A DNA stretch of 64,000 nt, from assembly GCA_001552765.1 (NCBI GenBank), contig KQ959448.1, positions 17,487-81,486 of the forward strand. The letters are read 5' to 3'. The position numbers and the translations under genes were made by a program. The stretch is from Bacteroidales bacterium KA00344. GTDB taxonomy: Bacteria; Bacteroidota; Bacteroidia; Bacteroidales; Bacteroidaceae. The notes under the pieces were generated by a model. It searched no databases. It was not told the origin of the DNA and worked only from the letters and a program-made list of their open reading frames with translations. Positions 42,322 to 52,774 of the stretch are shown piece after piece; positions within the stretch are counted from its first letter, which is position 1; each line of letters starts with the position of its first letter.

Positions 42322-43977
42322 CTACTTGTTGAGATTGCAGGAGGTACAGGGCTTGAGTTCCTTGAAGAAGTCGTGCCCCTTGTCATCCACGAGGATGAAG
42401 GCCGGGAAGTCTTCTACCCGAATCTTCCAGATGGCCTCCATGCCGAGTTCGGGATATTCCACGCACTCGATGCTCTTGATGCTGTCTTGGGAAAGCACGG
42501 CTGCCACACCGCCGATAGTTCCCAGATAGAAACCTCCGTGCTTCTGACAGGCATCGGTCACCACCTGCGTACGGTTGCCCTTGGCTATCATGACTAGTGA
42601 GCCGCCATGGTCCTGAAATTCATCTACATAGGGGTCCATTCGGTTGGCCGTTGTGGGACCCATTGAGCCGCAGGGAAACCCTTCCGGAGTCTTTGCCGGA
42701 CCGGCATAGAGTACGGGGTAATCCTTGAAATATTGAGGAAGATCCTCGCCTGCATCAAGGCGTGCCTTGAGCTTGGCGTGGGCAATGTCTCGTGCCACAA
42801 TGATTGTTCCGTTGAGATTTACGCGTGTAGACACGGGGTATTTGGACAGTTCGGCACGCACATGGTCGATACCCTTATCAAGATCAATCACAATGCCCTT
42901 GCTGCCTTCGCCCGGCTGGCGATATTCTTCGGGAATGAGTTCTGAAGGATTAGTATCCATCTTTTCCAACCAGATACCATCCTTGTTGATTTTGGCCTTA
43001 ATGTTGCGGTCGGCTGAACAGCTCACACCCATACCGATGGGGCAGCTTGCTCCATGGCGGGGCAGGCGGATGACGCGGATGTCGTGAGCCAAATATTTGC
43101 CGCCAAACTGAGCCCCAAGTCCAATTTTGTGTGCTTCGACCAAGAGTTTCTGTTCCAAATCGACGTCGCGGAAAGCTCGTCCCGTCTCATCTCCTGTAGT
43201 GGGCAGATTGTCATAGTATTTGATGGAGCCCAGCTTCACGGTGAGTAGGTTCTTTTCTGCGGACGTACCTCCGATGACAAAGCAGATGTGGTAGGGTGGA
43301 CAAGCTGCCGTTCCGAGGCTCTTCATCTTTTCTACGAGGAAAGGCATCAGGGTCCCCTCATTCTGAATGGTGGCTTTGGTCATAGGGTAGAAGTAGGTCT
43401 TGTTGGCCGATCCTCCGCCTTTGGCCACCATCACGAATCTGTATTCCGCACCCTCTGTGGCTTCAATATCAATCTGTGCAGGCAGGTTGCAGCGTGTGTT
43501 CACCTCGTCATACATTGTAAGGGGAGCATTCTGGGAGTAGCGCAGGTTGTCCTTCGTGAATGTGTTGAAGACGCCACGGCTCAGTGCTTCCTCGTCTTCG
43601 AAATCGGTCCACACACGTTGTCCTTTCTCGCCGTGAATGATAGCGGTGCCGGTATCTTGGCAGAAGGGCAGCACACCTTTGACAGCAGTCTCAGCGTTGC
43701 GGAGGAACTGGAGAGCCACATACTTATCGTTTGCTGTAGCTTCGGGGTCTTTGAGAATTTGTGCTACCTGTTCGTTGTGTTCGCGACGAAGCATGAATTC
43801 CACATCGTGGAAAGCCTGCTGGGCCAACAAGGTGAGTGCTTCGGGAGTGACCTTCAGGATTTCCTTTCCTTCAAATTCGGCTGTACTTACACCCTCTTTG
43901 CTGAGCAAGCGGTACTCCGTTTTGTCTTCGCCCAACTGAAACATGGGCGCATACTTGAATTCTACTGGTTTTGCCAT
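42322..43977 (-). CDS. fumA: Class I fumarate hydratase
   Basis: A 551-residue iron-sulfur fumarase interconverting fumarate and malate. The N-terminal alpha domain has [18 protein letters not shown] with a cluster Cys, and [20 protein letters not shown]. The second cysteine lies in [18 protein letters not shown]. The C-terminal beta domain (about 360-540) starts around [18 protein letters not shown] and has [13 protein letters not shown]. The single-chain FumA/FumB layout is complete; FumA versus FumB naming is arbitrary here. It is the last gene of the hflX-DUF4954-M16 run, 37 nt after the peptidase, and ends in a good terminator. Confidence 0.94.
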   Translation of the reverse strand: MAKPVEFKYAPMFQLGEDKTEYRLLSKEGVSTAEFEGKEILKVTPEALTLLAQQAFHDVEFMLRREHNEQVAQILKDPEATANDKYVALQFLRNAETAVKGVLPFCQDTGTAIIHGEKGQRVWTDFEDEEALSRGVFNTFTKDNLRYSQNAPLTMYDEVNTRCNLPAQIDIEATEGAEYRFVMVAKGGGSANKTYFYPMTKATIQNEGTLMPFLVEKMKSLGTAACPPYHICFVIGGTSAEKNLLTVKLGSIKYYDNLPTTGDETGRAFRDVDLEQKLLVEAHKIGLGAQFGGKYLAHDIRVIRLPRHGASCPIGMGVSCSADRNIKAKINKDGIWLEKMDTNPSELIPEEYRQPGEGSKGIVIDLDKGIDHVRAELSKYPVSTRVNLNGTIIVARDIAHAKLKARLDAGEDLPQYFKDYPVLYAGPAKTPEGFPCGSMGPTTANRMDPYVDEFQDHGGSLVMIAKGNRTQVVTDACQKHGGFYLGTIGGVAAVLSQDSIKSIECVEYPELGMEAIWKIRVEDFPAFILVDDKGHDFFKELKPCTSCNLNK

Positions 43978-44014
43978 AATAATGTTTCTGTATTTATATG
44001 AGTTCTGTTGTTTT

Positions 44015-46924
44015 TTAGTAACCGAATATTTCCGCTGTCGTCAGACGACGGATAGGCGCAATCTTTTCCAAAGCCTTGAGGTCGAGACTCTTCTCGTTGC
44101 CGAGAATGAGGTATTTGTAAGGCTTGTTTGCGATACGGTCGGTGGCGAATTTTACGAGGTCGTCCAGTTTGAGTTGAGGCAGTTGTTCGTATATTGTCCG
44201 ATTGATGTCGTAGTTCAGACCTCGATCTTGGGCTTTCATGTATGCTTCGAGTATTCCAAATCGAGTGGTGCGTTTGGTGGCCAGGCTCTTCAGCAGGCTT
44301 TGTTTGGCCAGATCGAATGCAGCCTGTCGTTGAGGCATTTGGTTGAGAAGTTTGTTGAATTCACCGATGCAATCCATCATCTTGTCGCTTTGTGTGATGA
44401 TGTAGGTATAGAAATCTTCGTTGTCTTTCTGCTGTTTAGGCTCATTGTAGCGAGCTGCCGCAGAATAGGCAAGGCCACGAGCCTCTCGCAATTCCTGAAA
44501 GACCACAGCATTCATTCCACCACCGAAATACTCATTGAACAACGCGTTGATAGCTGCATTGGAGGGAGTCCATGCGCGGTTTTCGTTGTGATACTGCATC
44601 ATGTAGATGTTCTTGGCATCATAGGGAGCCAATAATATCTCTGTCTTGGGAGTGGCTTGTGCCTTGTATTCTCCACGAGTGATCGGTTGAGTTGCCGTAA
44701 CGTTCTTTTTAGGATAGGTGTGCTGAACGAGCGAGGTGAGGTCGGCTATTGACGTGGGACCGTAATACATGACCGTCATCGCGTTGAGATGGCGCACGTT
44801 GCTCAGGGTTTGAAGCAGTAGCTTGCCATCGGCGCGCCTCAGCTGTTCGGCGGTCATGGTGTTGAGTATAGGGCTCGAAGCTCCATAGATACCATAGTTT
44901 TGCAGGGCAGAAAAGTTTGCTTTCTGATTCTGTTTGCGGTCTTCGCGTTCTTTTAATATAAGGTCTACCACCTTGTTATACTCCTCTTTTCCCAGCTCTG
45001 CATTCTCGATGAGGTCTGTGAACAGCTTGAAAGCCGCAGGCATATTCTCATTGAGCCCGCTGAGGGAGAACCGTGTGTGGTTGCCGGAGACACGCACGTT
45101 AAAGTCGCACGCGAGATTGTAGAAAGCCTTTTTCACATCGTTGGCGGTCATCTTCGGCGTACCGGCATAGTCGAATAAAGATTGAGCGACGTCAAGACGG
45201 TTGTCAGTTTCGTTGCCAACGGGGAAGTCGAATTCCAGATTGAAAAGGTCGTCATCATTGTTTTGCTTGTACAGCAACTTTGTGTTGTCGTCGATGGTAT
45301 TCTTCGTCAAGTCCTTGTCGAAGTCCGCAAAGCGAGGTGCTATAGGTGTGGCATGGGTATTAACAATTTCCTTCAGGAATTGGCTCTGCTTGTCGTTGTT
45401 GGTGGGAATCGGCGTGATGGCAGGCTTGTCAATCTTCTTGATGCTTGTATCAACTCCTTGTTTCTTATAGACAATCACATGGTTGTCGCCCAGATGGCGG
45501 TTGGCAAACGCAACGATTTGAGCTTTGGTCATTCCCGAAATGCGGTCTAACGCGCGCACTTGGTCATCCCATTTCTGCTCATTGATAAAGGCATCTACGA
45601 ATCTGTCTGCCCGCGACTTGTTGCTTTGCAGCGACCTATAATAGTCCAGCTTCATGTTGTTGATCACGGCTTTCAGCAGGGTCTCATCAAAATCTCCTTT
45701 CTTCAGCTTGTCGATTTCTGCAATCAGCAGGTCTTTTACGGTTTCGAGCGATTGTCCTTGTTTGGGCATGCCCTCCAAGATCAGTTGACCATAGTCGTGT
45801 AGTCCTTCATAAGAAGCACCCGCCCCTTGCACCTTCATGGGCAGATTCAGGTTTACATCGAACAGTCCGGCCTTGTCGTTTTGCAACATGTTAGCCACTA
45901 CACGAAGTGTGTCTGCCTGATAGCTGGCCGCACCTTCCGTTCTCCATCCCATCAGCACATACTCGGCTTCCTGCCCGACGACCGTTGTGTCTACAGGAGC
46001 CGTGAGGTCGGGCATGGGTGCATACTCCGGTCGGGAAAGGGTGGAACTTCGTTTCCAGTCACCAAAATATTTGTCTATGATAGCCACTACCTCATCGGGA
46101 TCGAAGTCTCCGGCCATACAGATGGCCACGTTGTTGGGGACATAATAGCGGTTGAAATAGTTTTTGATATTGACAATAGAGGGATTCTTGAGGTGCTCCT
46201 GCGTCCCGATTGTGGTTTGCGTGCCATAGGGATGTGTAGGAAAGAGTTTCTTGTTGAGAGCCACCCACGACTTGCGTCCGTCGTTGCTCAAGCCAATGTT
46301 GTATTCCTCGTACACAGCTTCCAATTCGGTGTGAAATCCACGAATGACCATATTCTTGAAACGGTCGGCTTGAATCTTGGCCCAAGTCTCGATTTCGTTT
46401 GCCGGAATATTCTCAATATAGCAGGTCACGTCGTTTGATGTGTAGGCATTGCTTCCCTCCGATCCGATGAACGACATGAGCTTGTCATACTCGTTGGGAA
46501 TGTTGTATTGTGCTGCCAGTTGGGAGAGAGAGTCTATCTCATGATAGGCTTTCTTTCTGGCGTTAGGCTCCGTGAGCAACCGGTAGGCTTCATATCGGTT
46601 TTGGATAGAGTCGAGCAGGGGAGCTTCGGCTTCTGTATTGCTCGATCCAAAATGGGTTGTACCCTTAAACATGAGGTGCTCCAGATAGTGTGCCAGACCG
46701 GTGGTTTCGGCGGGGTCGTTGCGCGACCCGGTGCGCACTGCAATGTATGTCTGTAAGCGTGGCTTTTCCTTATTGACCGACAAGTATATCCTGAGTCCGT
46801 TGTCGAGCGTGTATATCCGCGCATGCATGGGGTCTCCCTGCACGCTCTCATAATGGTAGGTCTGTGCTGAAACAGTTGTACATACAGTGGCTGCCAATGC
46901 TGCCAGATGGTATTTGAAGTTCAT
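44015..46924 (-). CDS. M16 (pitrilysin) family zinc peptidase
   Basis: A 969-residue periplasmic or surface protein with a signal peptide (residues 1-20, ending VSAQ). The N-terminal M16 repeat has the inverted zinc motif H79-x-x-E82-H83 ([11 protein letters not shown]) and the downstream [10 protein letters not shown] segment with a further zinc Glu. The C-terminal repeats carry no HxxEH, as is usual for pitrilysins, where they form the closing half of the chamber; [16 protein letters not shown] is a typical C-half segment. It probably degrades peptides. The substrate is unknown. It is 46 nt downstream of the DUF4954 gene. Confidence 0.93.
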   Translation of the reverse strand: MNFKYHLAALAATVCTTVSAQTYHYESVQGDPMHARIYTLDNGLRIYLSVNKEKPRLQTYIAVRTGSRNDPAETTGLAHYLEHLMFKGTTHFGSSNTEAEAPLLDSIQNRYEAYRLLTEPNARKKAYHEIDSLSQLAAQYNIPNEYDKLMSFIGSEGSNAYTSNDVTCYIENIPANEIETWAKIQADRFKNMVIRGFHTELEAVYEEYNIGLSNDGRKSWVALNKKLFPTHPYGTQTTIGTQEHLKNPSIVNIKNYFNRYYVPNNVAICMAGDFDPDEVVAIIDKYFGDWKRSSTLSRPEYAPMPDLTAPVDTTVVGQEAEYVLMGWRTEGAASYQADTLRVVANMLQNDKAGLFDVNLNLPMKVQGAGASYEGLHDYGQLILEGMPKQGQSLETVKDLLIAEIDKLKKGDFDETLLKAVINNMKLDYYRSLQSNKSRADRFVDAFINEQKWDDQVRALDRISGMTKAQIVAFANRHLGDNHVIVYKKQGVDTSIKKIDKPAITPIPTNNDKQSQFLKEIVNTHATPIAPRFADFDKDLTKNTIDDNTKLLYKQNNDDDLFNLEFDFPVGNETDNRLDVAQSLFDYAGTPKMTANDVKKAFYNLACDFNVRVSGNHTRFSLSGLNENMPAAFKLFTDLIENAELGKEEYNKVVDLILKEREDRKQNQKANFSALQNYGIYGASSPILNTMTAEQLRRADGKLLLQTLSNVRHLNAMTVMYYGPTSIADLTSLVQHTYPKKNVTATQPITRGEYKAQATPKTEILLAPYDAKNIYMMQYHNENRAWTPSNAAINALFNEYFGGGMNAVVFQELREARGLAYSAAARYNEPKQQKDNEDFYTYIITQSDKMMDCIGEFNKLLNQMPQRQAAFDLAKQSLLKSLATKRTTRFGILEAYMKAQDRGLNYDINRTIYEQLPQLKLDDLVKFATDRIANKPYKYLILGNEKSLDLKALEKIAPIRRLTTAEIFGY

Positions 46925-46970
46925 GATTTCTATGTTGAATATTGGTATGTTCGTGAGTTTATGTCTGCGA

Positions 46971-48824
46971 TCAATCCTCGTAATCCGCTTCGTGGTCGAG
47001 ACTGTTTACGAAATTATTGAAAACATGCTCCTCCACGTCTCCCATTTGATATTCTTTTTCGGCATCTTTGCGTATCTCAGCAATCCAAACTCGACGTGCC
47101 TCGATGTAATCGTGCCTTATTTTTTCGGCACTTTCTTCAGTCAGTTCGGTCAGCCCGTAGTAATCGAGTATAAGCCGATAAGTCCATGCCCACTGGTATG
47201 CACGATAGTTGTCGTTGATGTCTTCAAATCGCTTCAGGATTTTCTCTACGGTATCGAGTGTGCCGTTTTTAATGTCCTGCACCATGCGTTGTTCTTCCGA
47301 GTCGGGCAACAGCAGTCCTGCCAGGTCATTCCAATCGCCCAATCCGATTTCCGTCGTGGGAGGCACAATGCCTTGATAGCGTTTGCGCACGCGTTTCAAG
47401 ACCGCTCCCATATAAATACGGAGGGCAATATCGTAGTATTTGATACCTTTTTTCAGCGATGACGCATTGATGACATATTCATGGAAATTATAGCTTGACA
47501 CGTCCTCACCCGATGCGCTTTGCAGTTTTTCGAGGATTTCCTTGCCCCTGATAATCTCACCAACCGAGAATGGCGAGAGCCAATCTTGATTGACGATGCT
47601 CTTTTGGGCTCCTTCCGGCCGAAGGTCTCTTTTAGGCCATTTCCGTATATCCCGATACAGGCCAACGGTGGTGATGTTGCGTCCCGGCGACAGATACATC
47701 GTGCTTCCATAGGCTGTGAGATAGGAGAAAGGCAGGTTACGGGTGTCGGGGTGGTGCATCAGTTTGCCAAAGCATACGCTGAATGTTCCGATCGTAGCAG
47801 GCATAAGCACATAGGCGCCGCTCGCCGTTTTCGTGCCGCGTTCCAAAATTCCCCAGTGCATGGGCCCCATTTTGTAGGCATGATTGGAGAAGTTTGTGGC
47901 TGAACCGGCATTGTAGAAACTAAACATACTGCCGATAAGCAAGGAGCTTTTGTGGTGGCTCGCGCTGAAAGGACCGCAGAAAGCGGCACAGGCCTCACCA
48001 TTGCTCATATAGCTGTTGGCAAAGAATACGCTGGTAGAGGCAGTGAAGCCGTTGCTGATGTGGCAGGCTTCACCCACGAAGCAATCTTGCATCTTCACCG
48101 AATTGATGATGGAGGATCCATCGCATACAATGGAGTTTTCGCATATAACGCCCGTTCCTATATATACATTGGCGTTGGGCGAACTCATGATGGTAGTGTC
48201 GCTCAGCCGGGATGCGCCGTTTATTTCACAGTCGTCGTGAATCACCGTGTTGCTTATTTCTTTGGTGTTCACAATCTTTACCCGATTGCCGATAGTGCCT
48301 CGTTCCGGACTTGTCATCGCGATTTCTTCGCGGATAATCCGGCGGATTTTATCTTTCAGCTCTTTATCTTGACAGTGTTTCACCATGAAAGCCGCAAACT
48401 GGCTGTTGAGCTCTTTGAAGAAGACAAGATTTCCATCGCCCACTTCATTGAGCACGGAAATCAGGTTTCCCTCGCCGAATGTAGCGCCATCAGTGGTTTC
48501 TATGGTCGATATGTTAGAAAGGTGGCAGTCGTCACCAATGGTATAGTTGTTGATGTAGCTTCCGATGTTTTCGATAAGACAGTTGTCTCCTACGGTTACA
48601 TTCCGCAACGTGGCATTGTTGATGCCCGAATGTTTCAGAAACCCTTTGGTCACTTCTATGTTTTTCTCGAATGCACCGATGTAAACTTCGCCATAGAGCA
48701 TGACGCGATGCATATAATTAGGCTTGAAATCGTCGGAAACATAAATGCTGCTCCAATCTTCGGCCCAGCAGTTGCGGTCTTCGAGGGTGATAATCTCCTC
48801 TTCTGTAAGTTTTCTGTATTCCAT
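46971..48824 (-). CDS. DUF4954 left-handed beta-helix protein
   Basis: A 617-residue cytoplasmic protein. It starts RKLTEEEIITLEDRNCWAEDW, a start I associate with the DUF4954 family of Bacteroidetes. Residues about 50-320 are hexapeptide-repeat-like (VTVGDNCLIENIGSYI, VIHDDCEINGASRL, NVYIGTGVICENS), as in left-handed beta-helix acyl- or nucleotidyltransferases. The C-terminal third (about 420-617) is helical and charged. Some family members are loosely named after GlmU or glucose-1-phosphate adenylyltransferases, but no nucleotidyltransferase domain is visible. Biochemical function unknown. Confidence 0.85.
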   Translation of the reverse strand: MEYRKLTEEEIITLEDRNCWAEDWSSIYVSDDFKPNYMHRVMLYGEVYIGAFEKNIEVTKGFLKHSGINNATLRNVTVGDNCLIENIGSYINNYTIGDDCHLSNISTIETTDGATFGEGNLISVLNEVGDGNLVFFKELNSQFAAFMVKHCQDKELKDKIRRIIREEIAMTSPERGTIGNRVKIVNTKEISNTVIHDDCEINGASRLSDTTIMSSPNANVYIGTGVICENSIVCDGSSIINSVKMQDCFVGEACHISNGFTASTSVFFANSYMSNGEACAAFCGPFSASHHKSSLLIGSMFSFYNAGSATNFSNHAYKMGPMHWGILERGTKTASGAYVLMPATIGTFSVCFGKLMHHPDTRNLPFSYLTAYGSTMYLSPGRNITTVGLYRDIRKWPKRDLRPEGAQKSIVNQDWLSPFSVGEIIRGKEILEKLQSASGEDVSSYNFHEYVINASSLKKGIKYYDIALRIYMGAVLKRVRKRYQGIVPPTTEIGLGDWNDLAGLLLPDSEEQRMVQDIKNGTLDTVEKILKRFEDINDNYRAYQWAWTYRLILDYYGLTELTEESAEKIRHDYIEARRVWIAEIRKDAEKEYQMGDVEEHVFNNFVNSLDHEADYED

Positions 48825-48975
48825 AAATTATAATTTACAATGACCATCCCCTAACCCTCTATGCGAGGAAGACTCCCAGCCGGAAACATTGCCGGAGCGT
48901 TGAGCCTTTCAATGGAGTGTGGGAGTATGGGTGTTTGAATAGTTGCTTAATTTGGAGTGAATGAAACGATATATA

Positions 48976-50220
48976 TCAATCCATTATTGGATATAAGAAG
49001 TCGTTGTATGGATATTTCTGCACATGCAGCTCGCGCACTTTTCGATAGAGCACGTCCCGGAATTCGTCGATGTTATCTTTTTGTTTGGCCGATATGAAGA
49101 GACAGTTTTCGTCGAGCTTGGCCATCCATGTATGCTTGAGTTCTTCGAGCGTGATGTTTTCTTTAGTTTCGGGCGTAAGGTCGTCCGGCTCTTTCTCTAC
49201 CCAACGGTAATTGTCTATCTTGTTGAAAATAATCATTTGCGGTTTGTCGGCACATTCGAGGTCTTTCAGGGTTGCGTTCACAACACGAATCTGCTCCTCG
49301 AAATCAGGATGAGAGATGTCTACCACGTGCAGCAGCATATCGGCTTCGCGCACCTCGTCGAGCGTAGATTTAAAGGATTCTACCAAGTCGGTGGGCAGTT
49401 TTCGGATAAACCCCACCGTGTCGGCCAGCAGGAATGGCAGATTTTGCACCACCACCTTGCGCACGGTAGTGTCGAGGGTGGCAAACAGTTTGTTCTCTGC
49501 AAACACGTCGCTTTTGGCCAGAAGATTCATGATTGTAGACTTGCCCACGTTGGTATACCCCACCAAGGCCACACGAATGAGGCGTCCTCGATTCTTGCGT
49601 TGTGTTTTCTTCTGCTTGTCAATATCTTCGAGCCGTTTCTTCAACAGTGTAACTCGCTGTAGAATGATGCGACGATCCATTTCGAGCTGGGTTTCTCCCG
49701 GTCCACGCAGGCCAACAGAACCCTTGCCACCGGCTCCGGAGCCACCTGCCTGGCGTTCGAGGTGGGTCCACAGACGTTGCAGTCGGGGCAGCATGTATCT
49801 GTATTGTGCCAACTCCACTTGGGTTTTGGCACTGGCGGTCTGTGCGCGCATGGCAAAAATATCGAGAATGAGCGATGTGCGGTCCAGTATTTTTACTTTC
49901 AGCTCTTTCTCGATGTTGTGTATTTGTTTGGCCGACAACTCGTCGTCGAAGATGACCATCCCAACTTCGCGTTCGTTGTCTTCTTCGTCTTTAATATATT
50001 GTTTTATTTCTGCGAGTTTTCCTTTTCCCACATAGGTTGTTTGGTTAATTCCACCAACCTTCTGCGTGAATCGTTTCACAGTTACGGCTCCTGCTGTGTC
50101 TGCTAAAAACTCGAGTTCGTCAAGATACTCCTCAGTTTTAGCTTCGTTCTGTTGTGGGGTGATAAGCCCCACGAGCACAGCCGTTTCTGCCTTGACTTCG
50201 GAAATCACAAATTCTTTCAT
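48976..50220 (-). CDS. hflX: GTPase HflX
   Basis: A 414-residue ribosome-associated GTPase. The N-terminal HflX domain (to about residue 180) includes RFTQKVGGINQTTYVGKGKL and GSVGLRGPGETQLEMDRR. The G domain has P-loop GYTNVGKSTIMN (about 208-219), DTVGFIRKLPTDLVESFKSTL (G3 region) and NKID (G4). HflX splits stalled or heat-stressed ribosomes in other bacteria. It is the first gene of a four-gene minus-strand run, with a -7 box immediately upstream. The 151-nt gap to the DUF4954 gene leaves room for another promoter. Confidence 0.96.
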   Translation of the reverse strand: MKEFVISEVKAETAVLVGLITPQQNEAKTEEYLDELEFLADTAGAVTVKRFTQKVGGINQTTYVGKGKLAEIKQYIKDEEDNEREVGMVIFDDELSAKQIHNIEKELKVKILDRTSLILDIFAMRAQTASAKTQVELAQYRYMLPRLQRLWTHLERQAGGSGAGGKGSVGLRGPGETQLEMDRRIILQRVTLLKKRLEDIDKQKKTQRKNRGRLIRVALVGYTNVGKSTIMNLLAKSDVFAENKLFATLDTTVRKVVVQNLPFLLADTVGFIRKLPTDLVESFKSTLDEVREADMLLHVVDISHPDFEEQIRVVNATLKDLECADKPQMIIFNKIDNYRWVEKEPDDLTPETKENITLEELKHTWMAKLDENCLFISAKQKDNIDEFRDVLYRKVRELHVQKYPYNDFLYPIMD

Positions 50221-50244
50221 CTAAACCTCATTATGATATAGGTG

Positions 50245-50252
50245 CAAAGATA
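50245..50252 (-). promoter_or_regulatory. -7 promoter box for hflX
   Basis: On the minus strand this reads TATCTTTG, 24 nt before the hflX ATG. No strong -33 element is seen. Confidence 0.45.
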
Positions 50253-51083
50253 CAGAAAAGATTGGAAACTACCATTTCGCGCCCTATTTTTTTAACAAAA
50301 GCATGGATGTTGCCGCTTCTTCTTTAATAAATGTTTGAATCATCTTTTAATAAATGTTTCAACCACCAGACCGTCAAAAAACGCTTTGAGTCGTTCACAG
50401 CACGGTTTCCCCTCAAATTTGAAAAAGCTTTCTGCAAGTTTGGTCGTTGTTCTCTCATCATTTGGTAGGGGCTGCCTAAATGCGTCACGAAATATGCGAT
50501 CGTCAAATTTTGATATGTATTTCGAGCTGCAGTCTACCCGCTTAGTCACTCCTCTTAATGTAAAATTAGATTACCGTTTTTTAACAATTGTTTTTAGACC
50601 ATCCAGCGCAAAAAGGGCTATGTTTTTGCCATTACGGCCACTCTGCGCAGCATCAAAACAGCCTCTCCTGTGACGTTTAGGCTCCGTCATTTTGCGACGG
50701 AGGCCTAATCTCGGTGCGCTTAGGCCTTATCCGCTACGCGAAAGAGCCTTATCCATAAGACAGTTAAGGCCTAACCGCCCTGCCGTTTGATACTCAACCA
50801 CATGAGGATAAATAGTTGTCATAATGGCGCTTTTGTGAAAAGCGCTGACTATCAGCAAGCTATAAATCTTCGTATTTTTGGCGTATTTTGGACGGAAACA
50901 AGTTTGTTTCAGAATAATCGAAATATAAAGGCATTGTTGTAAAGAAAAATACTACTACAGAATGTCCCTTTTTCATGATGTAACAATAGGTCCAAGACAG
51001 ATGCTTGGCAGTCAAGCATTGATAAACACGCAACGATTTTCGTAAACGTTTACGTTGATTTTTGACTAAAAGGGGAGCCCTTA
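50253..51083. other. Gene-free region with palindromic repeat element (copy D)
   Basis: No confident gene. A minus-strand frame at 50340-50549 (69 codons, GTG start) has a fairly protein-like composition (FEGKPCCERLKAFFDGL) but no clear ribosome binding context. At 50597-50626 lies a 30-nt sequence that recurs exactly, inverted, at 52608-52637. From 50680 to 50790 there are repeated TTAGGCTCC, GGCCTAA, TTAGGCCTTA and AAGGCCTAACC blocks, including an imperfect hairpin TTAGGCTCCGTC/GACGGAGGCCTAA at about 50682-50714. Confidence 0.5.
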
Positions 51084-51115
51084 TTTGATGTAAGTCAATT
51101 TTCTGCCTATCTTTG
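51084..51115 (+). promoter_or_regulatory. Consensus promoter of a short transcript
   Basis: TTTG (51084-51087), exactly 20 nt, TATCTTTG (51108-51115). This full match predicts a transcript start near 51122. Confidence 0.75.
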
Positions 51116-51121
51116 CATCAG

Positions 51122-51236
51122 CAATAAACAGGAACACAAAGGTGATTTCTAAGATCATAACTACATAAAGACAAATTGCTAGAACATTCGAGAAGAAGAA
51201 AAAATCGTCTGGACGTGATGTCCGGGCGATTTTTTC
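51122..51236 (+). ncRNA. Candidate small RNA or attenuated leader (about 115 nt)
   Basis: The unit lies between a perfect promoter and a strong terminator and contains no gene of normal size. It holds one very short frame, GTG 51142 to TAA 51166-51168 (VISKIITT if GTG starts it), rich in Ile and Thr. It may be a small RNA, or the leader of an attenuated operon whose target gene is not the usual one. The next gene, a YecH-like one, starts 320 nt later. Extent is inferred from the flanking signals only. Confidence 0.55.
51199..51235 (+). terminator. Rho-independent terminator of the short transcript
   Basis: AAAAAATCGTC-T-GGAC (51199-51214) pairs with GTCC-G-GGCGATTTTTT (51220-51235), with a 5-nt loop and two wobble pairs. 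The right arm is itself the T tract. Confidence 0.85.
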
Positions 51237-51557
51237 ATTTATTCTGCTTAGTGCAGAGATAGGAGGGAGACAGGGAAATAAACTTTCTGCCTGACTGTCG
51301 GTTTAGACGCAACCTCTCGCTTTGATGATTTTTCCACCTTATAATATTATACGGCCCTGAGCGCTGCGTCGTTTCCTATGAGAAAGGATGCGTCCGCCAA
51401 GGTCAAAATCTTGTTAAAAGAGTCTAAATATTGGTCTTGGGAGCCATTTGACGTCTGCCAAATATTGTATCGGCATTGTTTTTGCAATACTATCAATAGA
51501 ATTTTGAATAGTACGATTAAGGTATTCAACAGTATTAACATTTAAAATTAGAAGATT
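51236..51557. other. Gene-free stretch before the YecH-like gene
   Basis: About 320 nt with no gene or repeat that I recognise. No consensus promoter is obvious directly before the YecH-like gene, so its transcription may depend on readthrough or a non-consensus promoter. Confidence 0.4.
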
Positions 51558-51791
51558 ATGATACACGGACATGAAGTAATCCAAATGATGAGAGGTAACA
51601 GTTATGCAACGCGTGAAAGTCTCGTACAGGCCATTATAGATAAATTCGGAGCCGACGCACGGTTTCAAACTTGCTCGGCAGAGGGTTTAAATGCCAAGCA
51701 ACTTGTGGAGTTCTTGGAAGAACGTGGCAAGTTCATGCCTGCCGGCAGCGATGGATTTACAGTAGACGAAAGCAAAGTTTGTAACCATTAA
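51558..51791 (+). CDS. YecH-like (DUF2492) metal-binding protein
   Basis: A 77-residue protein starting MIHGHEVIQMMRG at the ATG at 51558, with SYATRESLVQAIIDKFG, ARFQTCSAEGLNAKQLVEFL and a C-terminal CNH. The HGHEV start, the HTCSAxG-like middle (here QTCSAEG) and the terminal Cys-x-His match the YecH/DUF2492 family of small proteins thought to bind metal. It lies 19 nt before the glutaredoxin-like gene, whose CPHC motif suggests the two share a metal- or redox-linked role. A molecular function is not established. Confidence 0.82.
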   Translation: MIHGHEVIQMMRGNSYATRESLVQAIIDKFGADARFQTCSAEGLNAKQLVEFLEERGKFMPAGSDGFTVDESKVCNH

Positions 51792-51810
51792 AACAACAGG
51801 AGGATAGACG

Positions 51811-52107
51811 ATGATTAAAATTTATGGTATGAAAACCTGTCCGCATTGTCAGACAGTGTACCAACAGGTAAAAGATAACAGCCGATATGAAGTCATAGAA
51901 ATCGGCGAACACGTGAGGTTACTCAAGGAGTTTCTGCGCCTGCGCGACAATAGTCCTGTGTTTGATGAAGCCAAGCAGAAAGGTTATGCCGGCATTCCAT
52001 GTTTTGTGTTGGAAGACGGCACAGTCACATTGACGCCTGAAGATGCGGGTCTGCGTTCGGATATTGCAGAAGGTGCGTCGTGCAACATCGACGGCACGGG
52101 ATGTTAA
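51811..52107 (+). CDS. Glutaredoxin-like protein with CPHC active site
   Basis: A 98-residue thioredoxin-fold protein. It opens IKIYGMKTCPHCQTVY with a C-P-H-C active site at residues 10-13 and has the cis-proline region AGIPCFVLEDGTVTLTPED. The middle helix (EHVRLLKEFLRLRDNSPVFDEAK) and the C-terminal GASCNIDGTGC with two extra cysteines are unlike standard glutaredoxins and fit the small glutaredoxin-related proteins of Bacteroidetes and Clostridia. It is co-directional with and 19 nt from the YecH-like gene and ends before a terminator. Substrate unknown. Confidence 0.85.
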   Translation: MIKIYGMKTCPHCQTVYQQVKDNSRYEVIEIGEHVRLLKEFLRLRDNSPVFDEAKQKGYAGIPCFVLEDGTVTLTPEDAGLRSDIAEGASCNIDGTGC

Positions 52108-52169
52108 GAGCGTTTGCCGTTCATTCCCGCTAAAACACAGTCTCCGTATCTTTATACGATAAACTTTAC

Positions 52170-52210
52170 AGCCCATCCGTGCGACAATGGTCGTACCGGA
52201 TGGGCTTTTG
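52170..52210 (+). terminator. Terminator after the glutaredoxin-like gene
   Basis: AGCCCATCCG (52170-52179) pairs perfectly with CGGATGGGCT (52197-52206). An inner TGCGAC/GTCGTA stem extends the hairpin. It is followed by TTTTGGG. Confidence 0.7.
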
Positions 52211-52774
52211 GGTTGATGCCGGGGCAGGACTGTTTTTGTATTCTATCCATCCGCAGCCCGATGCCGAGTAGGCATCTAATATGGATGATGCTTGCGTAAT
52301 ACCCCATAATTCTTTATAATCACCCCTTCAGGCTTGGCGAATTTGAAATTTTTTCTATCCTCGCTCGAAATTCGCCAAAAAATCGCAATTTCATAGTTTG
52401 TTGAATATCAGAGAGTTTTGAAATCATGCCTCGTTGTTCTCTATTTTCCCGTCTGCGGTTGCATATCGAATGGCAGCGCGGTTAGAGTTTTTTCGCGGGG
52501 CGGTTGAGCCTTCGTCGCACCCCCGTTAGGCTCTAACCGCATGACGAAAAGACTGTTGTCGCAACGGACGTGGCATTTTCCCGTCAGACGGACGGGCAAT
52601 AGGGCTGAAAACATAGCCCTTTTTGCGCTGGATGGTCCCAAAATGAGGGGCGAGAAAATGTTTTTTTTTTGAACACCACGATACAAATATTCCTAAATTT
52701 CGGACCAAATCGGAGCAAGGCGGAGGCGGCTTGATTATTTTTTGAATAAATTTCAAAAAAAATCTGTCAAATCG
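52211..52774. other. Gene-free region with palindromic repeat element (copy E)
   Basis: No gene is seen. A perfect 11-bp inverted repeat, TTGGCGAATTT (52334-52344) and its complement (52368-52378), and a perfect 10-bp one, GCGGTTAGAG (52478-52487) with CTCTAACCGC (52531-52540), frame TTAGGCTCTAACC-type blocks. The 30-nt stretch at 52608-52637 is an exact inverted copy of 50597-50626. A run of ten T (about 52661-52670) follows. Confidence 0.5.

Noticed and set aside
50340-50549. A 69-residue minus-strand protein in the copy D gap
   Set aside because: Composition is plausible, but it needs a GTG start directly overlapping the only purine-rich stretch, has no promoter and sits in a repeat element; recorded only in the gap entry.
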